NCBI GenBank assembly: GCA_947448725.1 | Contig: CANFOM010000004.1 | Coordinates: forward strand, 91,769-155,768 | Direction: 5' to 3' | Length of the DNA stretch: 64,000 nt | Origin: Bacteroidota bacterium | GTDB taxonomy: Bacteria > Bacteroidota > Bacteroidia > Chitinophagales > Chitinophagaceae | Part shown: piece after piece, positions 45,744-54,977 of the stretch | How positions within the stretch are numbered: position 1 is the stretch's first letter | Layout: each line of letters opens with the position of its first letter | Position numbers and translations under genes: made by a program | The notes under the pieces: generated by a model | What the model was told of the DNA's origin: nothing | Databases searched by the model: none | What the model saw: only the letters and a program-made list of their open reading frames with translations

Positions 45744-48158
45744 ATGAAGAACCCGCGCATTATTTCAATTTTTATTTTATTGTTTTTTCTTCAAGCCACT
45801 TCTACTGGTTTTGCCCAAGGCTTTGGAGAAAAAATTCTTTTTAATGACCAATGGTCTTTTCATTTAGGGGATATAGAATATGGCGGGATAGAACATCTCG
45901 ATCAATCTAATTGGAGAGTATTAGATCTTCCACACGACTGGAGTGTAGAGGGCGTGGCTAGTAAAAAAAACTCAAGCTGTAGTGGATTTTTAGCAGGCGG
46001 CATTGCCTGGTATAGAAAAAGTTTTGACATGCCTTTAGATAAAAAAGGGCAGCAAGTATATGTTTATTTTGAAGGGGTGTATAATAATAGTGAGGTTTTT
46101 ATCAATGGTAAAAATGTTGGAAAAAGACCCAATGGCTATATCTCCTTTATGTATGATCTTACTCCTTATTTAAAATTTGGAGAAAAAAATTCTATTGCGG
46201 TAAGAGTAAATCATAGCGAAGATGCAGATGCGCGCTGGTACAATGGATCAGGAATTTACCGTGATGTTTATTTGGTTTATGCAAAACCAGTGCATATTGA
46301 TTTATGGGGCGTGTATTATACCACTGAACAAACAGGAAATAGCACCAACGTTAAAATAGAAACCAATGTTGTAAATACAAAAAGTAAAGATGGTGCCATC
46401 ATTCCACTAATGGTAAAGCAAGAATTATTGGATGCAACGGGTAAGGTAGTTGCTTCTACTATTGCTAAATCGCAGGTGACTGATAATAGTAAAATAAGTC
46501 AAAGCCTTAAATTTTCAAATCCAATATTATGGACTACACAGGCTCCCTATTTATATACTTTGGAGACAACTATATTTTCTGGGAAAGAAGCGCTCGATAA
46601 AACAATTACAAAAGTAGGTATCCGCACTATTTCTTTTGATGCCAATAAAGGATTTGCTTTAAATGGTGTCTCTGAAAAATTGAAAGGCGTTTGTATTCAC
46701 CAAGATGCTGGCGCATTAGGCGCTGCGGTACCTAAAGAGGTTTGGCAACGTCGATTAAAAGTGTTAAAAGATATGGGCGCTAATTCTATTCGCTTGTCTC
46801 ATAATCCCCAAGCACCCTACCTATATGATCTTTGTGATGAAATGGGCTTGATGGTAATTGATGAAGCCTTTGATGAATGGGAATATCCTAAGCATAAATG
46901 GTTAACCGGTTGGAATGATGGAGAACCAGGATTGCAAGGTGGTGCTTCTTTTTTCAATGAATGGAGTAGCAGAGATTTAAAAGATATGGTATGCCGTGAC
47001 AGAAATCATCCCTCTGTAATTATGTGGAGTATTGGAAATGAAATTGACTATCCTCAAGATCCTTATTCACATCCAATTTTAAATCAAGAAAGTATTCGTC
47101 AAAAGCATAGAGCCGGTCATATTGTTACGCAACCAAGAGCAGAAAACATGGGCATCATTGCTAAACAATTGGTATCAATAGTAAAACAATTTGATGCCTC
47201 AAGACCTACTACAGCAGCTTTGGCTGCGCCAGTCATGTCTAACGAAACTGATTTTCCAAAAGCATTGGATGTGGTTGGCTATAATTATACAGAAAGCAAG
47301 TATGAAGCAGACCATAAAACCTACCCAGATAGAATTTTTTACGGAAGTGAAAATGGCAGTGATTTAGATGCCTGGAAAGCAGTCACTAAAAATGATTATA
47401 TACTTGGTCAGTTTTTATGGACAGGCTACGACTTTTTAGGAGAATCAGGCCAATGGCCTAGCAGAGGTTCCACCGCAGGGCAAGTAGACTTGTCTGGAAA
47501 TTTGAAACCTCAAGGGTATTTTAGAAAATCATTATGGGCTACAACACCTATGGCTTATGTTGGAACCTATGTTTACAAGCAAGAAAATAAACCTTCCACC
47601 CACGCCCCTGCTTTGTGGAATTATAAAGAAAATGATAAAATAAGAGTGGTGGGTTATACCAACTGTGAAGAAGCTGAACTTTTATTAAATGGCAAAAAAG
47701 TAGGCGACCGAAAAACCTATGATAATGCTACTGGTATTATATTCTGGGACATCCCTTATACTGCAGGAAAATTAGAACTAGTTGCTTTTAATAAGGGAAT
47801 TCAAGTAGCCAATTCAATTATTGAAACAGTAGACAAACCCGCTTATATTTATGCAGATGCAGATAAGAAAAAATTTGTTGTCAAAGGCGAAGTAGCACAT
47901 ATCAGCATCGCAATGAAGGACAAACAAGGACATGTAGTGCCTTTTGCCGACACTGAACTTAGCTTCCAACTATCTGACAATGCAGTTTTATTGGGCACGG
48001 AAAATGCGTCAAGCATAGTTCCGGATAACTTTAAGGATAATATTCAAAGGTGCAAGAACGGAAAATTGCTTTTATACGTTCGCTCCATTGATCCTTCAAA
48101 ACCGGCTTATGTAAAAATTGTAGCGCCTTTATTTGAGGAAGTGGTGGTTGCCCTATAG
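45744..48158 (+). CDS. glycoside hydrolase family 2 beta-galactosidase-like enzyme
   Basis: This exported glycosidase has 804 residues with a signal peptide (about 1-24, ending GFAQ). Domains in order are a jelly-roll sugar-binding domain (about 30-195), an immunoglobulin-like domain (195-300), a TIM barrel (300-600), a DUF4982-type domain (about 625-690) and a final Ig-like domain. The acid/base is E433 in WSIGNEIDYP and the nucleophile is E536 in YGSENGS. Family members cut beta-galactosides, beta-glucuronides or beta-mannosides; the exact sugar is undecided. It precedes a terminator and the LacI-SusCD block. Confidence 0.9.
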   Translation: MKNPRIISIFILLFFLQATSTGFAQGFGEKILFNDQWSFHLGDIEYGGIEHLDQSNWRVLDLPHDWSVEGVASKKNSSCSGFLAGGIAWYRKSFDMPLDKKGQQVYVYFEGVYNNSEVFINGKNVGKRPNGYISFMYDLTPYLKFGEKNSIAVRVNHSEDADARWYNGSGIYRDVYLVYAKPVHIDLWGVYYTTEQTGNSTNVKIETNVVNTKSKDGAIIPLMVKQELLDATGKVVASTIAKSQVTDNSKISQSLKFSNPILWTTQAPYLYTLETTIFSGKEALDKTITKVGIRTISFDANKGFALNGVSEKLKGVCIHQDAGALGAAVPKEVWQRRLKVLKDMGANSIRLSHNPQAPYLYDLCDEMGLMVIDEAFDEWEYPKHKWLTGWNDGEPGLQGGASFFNEWSSRDLKDMVCRDRNHPSVIMWSIGNEIDYPQDPYSHPILNQESIRQKHRAGHIVTQPRAENMGIIAKQLVSIVKQFDASRPTTAALAAPVMSNETDFPKALDVVGYNYTESKYEADHKTYPDRIFYGSENGSDLDAWKAVTKNDYILGQFLWTGYDFLGESGQWPSRGSTAGQVDLSGNLKPQGYFRKSLWATTPMAYVGTYVYKQENKPSTHAPALWNYKENDKIRVVGYTNCEEAELLLNGKKVGDRKTYDNATGIIFWDIPYTAGKLELVAFNKGIQVANSIIETVDKPAYIYADADKKKFVVKGEVAHISIAMKDKQGHVVPFADTELSFQLSDNAVLLGTENASSIVPDNFKDNIQRCKNGKLLLYVRSIDPSKPAYVKIVAPLFEEVVVAL

Positions 48159-48502
48159 CATTAAAATAGCGATTAGCATTTGAGCTATAAATGGTATAAA
48201 TGATTGAAAAACAATATATTAAACTGTTTTTCTACCTAAAATAACAAGTCAATTTAAAAAGGGGGAGTTCTATTGAAAAGTAGAACTCTCCCTTTTTTCT
48301 ATATAACTATTTGATAATGAATGAATTAATTAAATAATAAAATATCCATTGATAAATTCAACCAGAATTAATTCTAAGCCTAAGAAACTAATGCTTGTAC
48401 TCATTTGTTAAGAAAAACCTAATATTTTTTGGTTAATTGGTTTAGAGTATTTAATTTGAACACACGATTGCACATAAAAATGCAATTGTATAATACAAAC
48501 GA
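48159..48502. other. 344 bp gene-free spacer between GH2 and LacI genes
   Basis: This AT-rich spacer has no credible ORF. It holds a small inverted pair (GAAAAACA at 48206-48213 with TGTTTTTC at 48225-48232), a strong terminator near 48257, and TGCAAT/ATTGCA half-sites near its end. No other structure was seen. Confidence 0.6.
48257..48298 (+). terminator. intrinsic terminator after the GH2 gene
   Basis: A 16-bp stem with one G-U pair (AAAAGGGGGAGTTCTA with TAGAACTCTCCCTTTT) and an eight-base loop is followed by a T run, about 100 bp after the GH2 stop. It separates GH2 from the lacI-type gene. Confidence 0.8.
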
Positions 48503-48507
48503 TTGCA
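48464..48507. promoter_or_regulatory. candidate operator half-sites upstream of the LacI-type gene
   Basis: The string ACGATTGCA occurs at 48464-48472 and 48499-48507, and TGCAATTG, the near-inverse, lies between them at 48481-48488. The arrangement CGATTGCA-8 bp-TGCAATTG resembles an operator for a dimeric LacI-family protein and would suit autoregulation. The assignment is inference. Confidence 0.4.
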
Positions 48508-49627
48508 GGACTTGAATAAAAATACAACCATACACGATATTGCGCTTGCGTTAAAAATAACGTCTGGTACTGTTTCAAGAGCATTGAATGATTATTCTCG
48601 CATTAGTCTAGAAACAAGACGTTTAGTAAAAGAAAAAGCGATAGAGCTTAATTATCAACGCAACAAGATTGCTTCTTCGCTGCGCTCTGGAAAATCTAAC
48701 ACTATTGGTGTTATGATTCCAAGTGCGCAAATGAACTTTTTTGGATCTGTGGTACATGGAATAGAGATGGAAGCTGCAAGCAAAGGATATAATATTTTAT
48801 TGTACCAAACAGAAGAGACTACCGTACTTGAGAAAAAGGCCATTGATGCATTCCTTGGCGCTAGAGTGGATGGTATACTTGCCTCTATAGCAAAAGAAAC
48901 AACTGATTATACTCATTTCAAAGAACTTACCAAGCATTCAAAAAATATTCCTTTGGTTTTATTTGATAGAACCTTTGCAGATTTTAAAGTACCTGCTGTT
49001 TTGATTGATGATTATAAAGGCGCTTTTATGGCAACAGAGCATTTAATCCATAAAGGGTATACCAGCATCGCCCATGTATCTAGACCTCAGCAATTACTCA
49101 ACTTTCATTCAAGGCTACTAGGTTATAAGGATGCCTTGAAAGCAAATAATATAGCTTTTGACAAAAAATTAATTTACGCTGGAGATTTATCTATTCAATG
49201 TGGCATAGCGGCGATGGATTATTTTTTTAGCTTAAGCAAGCAACCCGATGCCGTTTTTGCAGCAGAAGATTTTACTGCGTTAGGTATTATCAAAGGATTA
49301 AAAGAAAGAAATATAAATATTCCTAATGCTTTTGGTTTAATTGGTTTTGCGAATGAGATTTTCGGCGAACACATTAGTCCTTCCCTTTCAACGGTCGATC
49401 AACAAACTATAGAAATGGGCAAGCAATCGGTAAGCCTTTTAATAAAGATGATTAATGACGAAAACCAAAACGATATTAAAAAATATGAAAATATTATTTT
49501 AAGTCCCATCATGATCAAAAGAGAATCTACAGCACTTCAACAAAATTTTACTTTAAATAAAAATTTTAACCCAGGAATTTTCCAATCACAACAAAAAACG
49601 ATAGATAGCCTTATGAATGATTCTTAA
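48503..49627 (+). CDS. LacI family transcriptional regulator
   Basis: This DNA-binding sugar-responsive regulator has an N-terminal helix-turn-helix (TTIHDIALALKITSGTVSRALND) and the hinge region KIASSLRSGKSNTIGVMIP. A periplasmic-binding-protein-like sensor domain follows (FDRTFADFKVPAVLIDD, GYTSIAHVS, DAVFAAEDFTALGI). The start is not ATG: TTG at 48503 or TTG at 48512 (MNKNTTIHD) are the only choices. The second is nearer the usual N-terminus. It sits directly upstream of susC and probably controls the susCD genes. Confidence 0.9.
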   Translation: MQDLNKNTTIHDIALALKITSGTVSRALNDYSRISLETRRLVKEKAIELNYQRNKIASSLRSGKSNTIGVMIPSAQMNFFGSVVHGIEMEAASKGYNILLYQTEETTVLEKKAIDAFLGARVDGILASIAKETTDYTHFKELTKHSKNIPLVLFDRTFADFKVPAVLIDDYKGAFMATEHLIHKGYTSIAHVSRPQQLLNFHSRLLGYKDALKANNIAFDKKLIYAGDLSIQCGIAAMDYFFSLSKQPDAVFAAEDFTALGIIKGLKERNINIPNAFGLIGFANEIFGEHISPSLSTVDQQTIEMGKQSVSLLIKMINDENQNDIKKYENIILSPIMIKRESTALQQNFTLNKNFNPGIFQSQQKTIDSLMNDS

Positions 49628-49697
49628 ACATAACTCTACTAATAGAATTATGTAAACAATTAAACATCCCAATAATCAAAATTAAAAACTCGCTTTT

Positions 49698-52600
49698 ATG
49701 ACCAAAAACATTAAAAATGTATGGAAATTAGGCTCCTGGTTAGTGGTATTGTTCAGTTTATTTCTGACAATATCTGCACAGGCAAACAATCCATTGAACA
49801 CAAGCCTGGATAAAAAAATCACCGGTAAAGTTACCGATGAAAGCGGAAGCCCATTGGCTTCTGTGTCTGTATCAATTAAAGGTACCAGCAAAGGTGCCAC
49901 TACAGATCAAAAAGGTACTTTTACTTTATCAGTACCAAATGACAGAACAGTTTTAGTAGTATCAAGTGTAGGATACGAAACTCAAGAGTTTCGTGTTGGT
50001 ACCGCTTCTGAAATTGGTGTAACACTTAAAGCTGCCATTGGCAAATTAGATGAAGTAGTAGTCGTAGGTTATGCTTCTCAAAAGAAAGTTACCCTTACTG
50101 GTGCTGTTGCAGTAGTAAAAGGAACTGATCTTGCTAAGTCACCTGCTACCAACTTGTCTAACTCTATCGCTGGTCGTTTACCAGGTGTAGTTGCGGTTAA
50201 CGCAAGTGGTGAACCAGGATATGATGGTTCTGCCATCCGTATTCGTGGATCAAACACTTTAGGTAACAATGACGCCTTAATCGTAATTGACGGAGTTCCA
50301 GCTCGTGCCGGTGGTCTTGATCGTTTAAGTCCAAATGACATTGAAAGTATGTCAGTACTTAAAGATGCGTCTGCTGCAATTTATGGAGCTAGAGCTGCGA
50401 ATGGTGTAATCTTAATTACAACTAAGCGTGGTAAAACTGGTAAACCTGAACTTTCTTATAGTCACAATCAAGGTTATGCTGCACCAACGGTCTTACCAAA
50501 GATGTTGAATGCGGTTCAATACACTGAAATGGCGAATGAGATTGAGTTATACAAACTTCCATCTGAAGAGTGGGCTGCTGCAAGTGCGGCATTTAAATCA
50601 ACTGGAGTTTACAAAGCTGCAAGTGGCAATACTGTTACTGCTCCTTTCCTTCCTGCTGATGTTCAAAAATATAAAGATGGTTCTGATCCTTGGGGTCATC
50701 CAAATACAGATTGGTTTAAAACTGTAATTAAAGATTGGTCTCCACAAACTAAAGACAACTTACAACTTACAGGTGGTACAGAGAATGTTAAATACCTTGC
50801 TTCTTTGGGTACTCAAACTCAAGATGGTATTTACAATAATTCTGCTACTGGATACAAGCAATATGATATGCGTATAAATATCGATGCTAAAGTAAATAAA
50901 TACATCACTGCTTCTTTGGGTGTCGTTGCTCGTCAAGAGAATCGTTTCTTCCCTACTAAGAGTGCTGGATCTATTTTTAGAATGTTAATGAGAGGTTATC
51001 CTACAAAAAATGCAATCTGGCCTAATGGTCAAGCTGCACCAGATATTGAAAATGGTGAACAACCAGTGGTTATTACCACCAATCAAACTGGATATGATAG
51101 AAACACTCGTAACTATTTCCAATCCAATGGTAAATTAGAAATAACTAACCCATGGGTTAAAGGTTTGAAATTTACTTTGAATGCGTCAATTGACAAAGCC
51201 ATGACAGTAGGTAAAACTTGGGTTAAACCTTGGTTTATTTATAACTGGAGTGGAATGGATGCTGCTGGTGCTCCAATTATGACAAAAGTTCAAAAAGGAC
51301 CTGCTACTCAAGCAACTTTAAATGAAAGTTCAAATGATCAGTTAAATATAATGTTAGAAGGTATTGGATCTTATGAGCATTCTTTCGGGAACCATAACAT
51401 CGTAATCCTTGCGGGTGCAACAAAAGAAACAGTTAATGCTGATTACTTTAATGCTTACCGTCAATATTATGCTTCTACAGCTATTGATCAATTATTTGCT
51501 GGTGGATTGAGTAACCAACAAACTGGTGGTGCTGCATTTGAGCGCGCTCGTTTAAACTACTTTGGTCGTGTTGGATACAACTACAAAGAAAAGTACATTG
51601 CGGAATTCTTATGGCGTAATGACGGATCTTATATGTTCCCAGAAGCTAAACGTTTTGGTTTCTTCCCAGGGGTAACTGGTGGTTGGAGAATTTCAGAAGA
51701 GAATTTCTTCAAAGACAATATCAAGTTCATCAATTCTATGAAAATTCGTGGATCTTGGGGACAAATGGGTAATGACCAAGTATACTTCAACGGTAGCTTA
51801 AGAGAGTACGATTACTTACCTACTTATGCTTACGGAAGTTATACATCAGGTGGAGCAGTAGGTCAAACTTTAAAAGAAAATGGAATTCCAAATGCAAATC
51901 TTACTTGGGAGGTAGCGAACAACGCTAACTTTGGTATAGAAGGTACTACTTTGGATAACAGATTATCTTTTGAATTTGACGTGTTTCAAAATCATAGAAC
52001 TAATATCTTGTGGAGAAGAAACGCTTCTATTCCAGTATCTACAGGTTTAACATTACCAGCTGAAAACATTGGTAAAGTGGATAATGCAGGTTGGGAATTT
52101 AAATTAGACTATAACAATACATTGGGTGACTTACGTTATAATGTAGGTATCAATGGTGGTATATCTAAAAATAAAATTGTATTCTGGGATGAAACTCCAG
52201 GAAGACCTGCTTATCAATTGTCTACAGGTAAACCAATGCCTAGTGATGTAAACAATCCTGATGCACAATTACTTTATGTGTATGATGGAGTATTTAAAGA
52301 TGCTGCCGATGTAGCTGCTAACAAACTAGATTATTCTGGTGTTGGTGGTGCTGGAAAACTTTTCCCAGGTAGTATGAAATTTAAGGATGTCAATGGTGAT
52401 GGAAAAATTGATGGTAACGATAGAGTTAGAAGTGATAAAAACCAAACCCCTACTTTCCAAGGTGGTTTGACTATTGGTTTACAATACAAAGATTTTGATT
52501 TAAGCGTATTGTTCCAAGCTTCTACAGGAGCAGAATTGTTTATTCAAACAGAAACAGGTACCATTGGTAACTATTTATTAGATACTTATGAGCACCGTTG

Positions 52601-52910
52601 GACTGTTGACAACCCAAGTTCTGTATATCCTCGTACTGTGGATAGAAATAACCAATATTTCTCTAATCGTAACACTTTTTACAACGTTAGTTCCGACTAT
52701 GTACGTCTTAAAAACCTTGAGTTAGGTTATACATTGCCTAAAACAGTTGGTAATAAGTTTGGTATTAACAAATTAAGGTTTTATGTAAATGGATTGAACT
52801 TAGTTACCTGGACGAATCTAGTAGTTTATGACCCAGAATCACAAAATAGCGACGGACATTATTATCCGCAGTCTAAACTTATCAATACAGGATTAAACAT
52901 AACCTTCTAA
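49698..52910 (+). CDS. SusC/RagA-type TonB-dependent outer membrane transporter
   Basis: This outer-membrane transporter of 1070 residues imports oligosaccharides as the partner of the following SusD. A signal peptide (about 1-29) is followed by a carboxypeptidase-D regulatory-like domain (about 38-115, KVTDESGSPLASVSVSIKGTS), then the plug (LDEVVVVGYASQKK near 116, SIAGRLPGVVAVN, DALIVIDGVPA, AAIYGARAANGVILITTK). The beta-barrel ends in the terminal aromatic LNITF. Codon use is more uniform (GGT, CCA) than in its neighbours, suggesting high expression. It is 10 bp from the susD start. Confidence 0.95.
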   Translation: MTKNIKNVWKLGSWLVVLFSLFLTISAQANNPLNTSLDKKITGKVTDESGSPLASVSVSIKGTSKGATTDQKGTFTLSVPNDRTVLVVSSVGYETQEFRVGTASEIGVTLKAAIGKLDEVVVVGYASQKKVTLTGAVAVVKGTDLAKSPATNLSNSIAGRLPGVVAVNASGEPGYDGSAIRIRGSNTLGNNDALIVIDGVPARAGGLDRLSPNDIESMSVLKDASAAIYGARAANGVILITTKRGKTGKPELSYSHNQGYAAPTVLPKMLNAVQYTEMANEIELYKLPSEEWAAASAAFKSTGVYKAASGNTVTAPFLPADVQKYKDGSDPWGHPNTDWFKTVIKDWSPQTKDNLQLTGGTENVKYLASLGTQTQDGIYNNSATGYKQYDMRINIDAKVNKYITASLGVVARQENRFFPTKSAGSIFRMLMRGYPTKNAIWPNGQAAPDIENGEQPVVITTNQTGYDRNTRNYFQSNGKLEITNPWVKGLKFTLNASIDKAMTVGKTWVKPWFIYNWSGMDAAGAPIMTKVQKGPATQATLNESSNDQLNIMLEGIGSYEHSFGNHNIVILAGATKETVNADYFNAYRQYYASTAIDQLFAGGLSNQQTGGAAFERARLNYFGRVGYNYKEKYIAEFLWRNDGSYMFPEAKRFGFFPGVTGGWRISEENFFKDNIKFINSMKIRGSWGQMGNDQVYFNGSLREYDYLPTYAYGSYTSGGAVGQTLKENGIPNANLTWEVANNANFGIEGTTLDNRLSFEFDVFQNHRTNILWRRNASIPVSTGLTLPAENIGKVDNAGWEFKLDYNNTLGDLRYNVGINGGISKNKIVFWDETPGRPAYQLSTGKPMPSDVNNPDAQLLYVYDGVFKDAADVAANKLDYSGVGGAGKLFPGSMKFKDVNGDGKIDGNDRVRSDKNQTPTFQGGLTIGLQYKDFDLSVLFQASTGAELFIQTETGTIGNYLLDTYEHRWTVDNPSSVYPRTVDRNNQYFSNRNTFYNVSSDYVRLKNLELGYTLPKTVGNKFGINKLRFYVNGLNLVTWTNLVVYDPESQNSDGHYYPQSKLINTGLNITF

Positions 52911-52920
52911 ATTTTAATTA

Positions 52921-54765
52921 ATGAAACAAATATTCAAAAAAATAATGATTCCACTGTGTTCAGTGATCTTAGTTACATCTTGTAATAAAGATTTCCTGAA
53001 TACACAACCGCTCGATAAAGCAGCGGCAGCATCCACGTGGTCTGATGCCTCTCTTTCTGAAATGTTCATTACAGATTTGTACAATGGTATTGGCGAAGGC
53101 TATTTGCAACAAAATAGTTTGGATGACCAAACAGATAACTGTCTGTTCAATTTCGGAAGACAAGCCATTAATGAAAGTGCTATTAGCCCTTCAAATAATG
53201 GTGGTGTTTTAGGTACTATGGAATGGGGTAATATGTACGGCAAAATAAGAGCTGCCAACCTTTCTATTGAAAACCTTGGTGCTTCAAAACTTGATGCCGC
53301 GGTAATCTCTAAATTAAAGGGCCAAGCCTATTTTATGCGTGCTTATTATTACAATCAATTGCTTAGATATTATGGTGGTGTACCTTTGATTAAGTCTACT
53401 TATACATTGAGTGCTACCGATTTTACTAAAGCAAGAAACACTTATGCTGAATGTGTAACTTCAATCGTTGGTGATTGTGATTCTGCAGCTTTATTGTTGA
53501 ATGGACTATCAATGCCTTCTGGTCGTGCAAACAAAGCTGCTGCATTGGCTTTAAAATCAAGAGTATTGACTTATGCTGCTAGTGATTTACACGATAAAGC
53601 AAAAGCTTCTGCAAAATCTACTGTTGTAGGTGGATTTGCTAACTATGAATTATTGGGCTACACAAGTGGCGACCAAGCTTCACGTTGGGCAGCTGCAAAA
53701 GCGGCTTCAAAAGCAGCATTAGATTACGTTAATAATGGTTACAAATTAGATCTAACTGCTCCACAATCTGCTGCAGATGCTATGGCGGATCATACTAAAT
53801 TAGGTTTATCTAGAGGCGGTGCTGAAGTAGAAGCCTATTTTGGAAAATACTATATCAATGCTGCTACAGATGATTGGGGCGCTTGGTATCCAAGAAACAA
53901 TATGCCAAATGGTTACCATGGTTGGTCTTCGGTTGAGCCTACTCAAAATTTAGTAGACAGTTATGAAATGATGGATGGTACTCCATTTGATTGGAGCAAT
54001 CCAACTCATGCTGCTGCTCCTTATGAAAACAGAGATCCACGTTTTTACGCGGACGTTTTCTATGATGGCGGTACTTGGAAGCCACGTACTACTGATGGTG
54101 CTGCAATTGATCCTTTTGGAGAATTACAGTTTGGTACTTATGAAACTGGTACAGCTGGTGCTGGAGTTCCTTACTTTGGTATTGACACTAGAAACAGTAA
54201 TATCGAAAACTGGAATGGTACTAGAACTGGATATGTAATTAAAAAATTCATGGACCCTAATCCAGCTATTGTGGATATGAACCAAAAACAAGAGGTTCCT
54301 ACAATACTACTTAGACAAACTGAAGTTGTATTTAATTATATCGAAGCATGTCTTGCAACAGGTGACGAAGCCACTGCAACAACATGGCTTAACAAAATCC
54401 GTTTTAGAGCAGGTTTACCAGCTACTACCAAAACTGGAGCAGATTTAGTAAAATTATATCGCAACGAGCGTAATATTGAAATGCTTGTAGAAGACCAACG
54501 CTTTTTTGATGCAAGAAGATGGATGATTGCACCAGAAACATTAGGTAATAAAGTAAGAATTATGGTGATTACCGGTAAATTAAAAGCTGGTAAAACTGTA
54601 AAAACTTACCGCTATAGCAAAGACAATTACACTTATGATTACCATGTTCAAAATCTAGAATCAGGTGTTGAAAACCGCACTTGGTTAGATAAGATTTATT
54701 TCCCTCCAATTAATTTGGATGAAATGAATAAGAATAAAAAACTTATTCAGAACCCTGGTTATTAA
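52921..54765 (+). CDS. RagB/SusD family glycan-binding lipoprotein
   Basis: This is a surface lipoprotein of 614 residues whose lipobox ends VTSC21NKDFLNTQPLD, the typical SusD start. The helical tetratricopeptide-like core includes KLKGQAYFMRAYYYNQLLRY and GGVPLIKSTY, and the late LRQTEVVFNYIEACLATGD and YRNERNIEMLVEDQRFFDAR segments, which are family signatures. It forms the lid of the SusC transporter. A strong terminator follows, ending the susCD unit. Confidence 0.95.
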   Translation: MKQIFKKIMIPLCSVILVTSCNKDFLNTQPLDKAAAASTWSDASLSEMFITDLYNGIGEGYLQQNSLDDQTDNCLFNFGRQAINESAISPSNNGGVLGTMEWGNMYGKIRAANLSIENLGASKLDAAVISKLKGQAYFMRAYYYNQLLRYYGGVPLIKSTYTLSATDFTKARNTYAECVTSIVGDCDSAALLLNGLSMPSGRANKAAALALKSRVLTYAASDLHDKAKASAKSTVVGGFANYELLGYTSGDQASRWAAAKAASKAALDYVNNGYKLDLTAPQSAADAMADHTKLGLSRGGAEVEAYFGKYYINAATDDWGAWYPRNNMPNGYHGWSSVEPTQNLVDSYEMMDGTPFDWSNPTHAAAPYENRDPRFYADVFYDGGTWKPRTTDGAAIDPFGELQFGTYETGTAGAGVPYFGIDTRNSNIENWNGTRTGYVIKKFMDPNPAIVDMNQKQEVPTILLRQTEVVFNYIEACLATGDEATATTWLNKIRFRAGLPATTKTGADLVKLYRNERNIEMLVEDQRFFDARRWMIAPETLGNKVRIMVITGKLKAGKTVKTYRYSKDNYTYDYHVQNLESGVENRTWLDKIYFPPINLDEMNKNKKLIQNPGY

Positions 54766-54788
54766 TTATAACTAATAATTTATTTGTT

Positions 54789-54823
54789 AACTGCACCGGA
54801 ATTTTCCGGTGCAGTTTTTTTTT
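54789..54823 (+). terminator. intrinsic terminator of susCD
   Basis: A 12-bp perfect stem AACTGCACCGGA / TCCGGTGCAGTT with loop ATTT is followed by a T run, 23 bp after the susD stop. Confidence 0.9.
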
Positions 54824-54900
54824 GTGGAATAGGTACAATTCCTGACCAAAATCATAGGAAGCTAAATATTGTTTATACTACCCTCTTTAGCCCCTATTTA

Positions 54901-54933
54901 TTGACTCTATATTGCTAAAAAAAATTATATTTG
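54901..54933 (+). promoter_or_regulatory. candidate promoter of the FG-GAP/ASPIC lipoprotein gene
   Basis: TTG at 54901-54903 is followed after 22 bases by TATATTTG at 54926-54933, close to the Bacteroidota -33/-7 pattern, though the spacing is slightly long. It suggests the following gene is transcribed separately from susCD. Confidence 0.4.
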
Positions 54934-54977
54934 TAGGAGTATTTATCCTCATATTTTTCATCTAAATACCCGTTACT

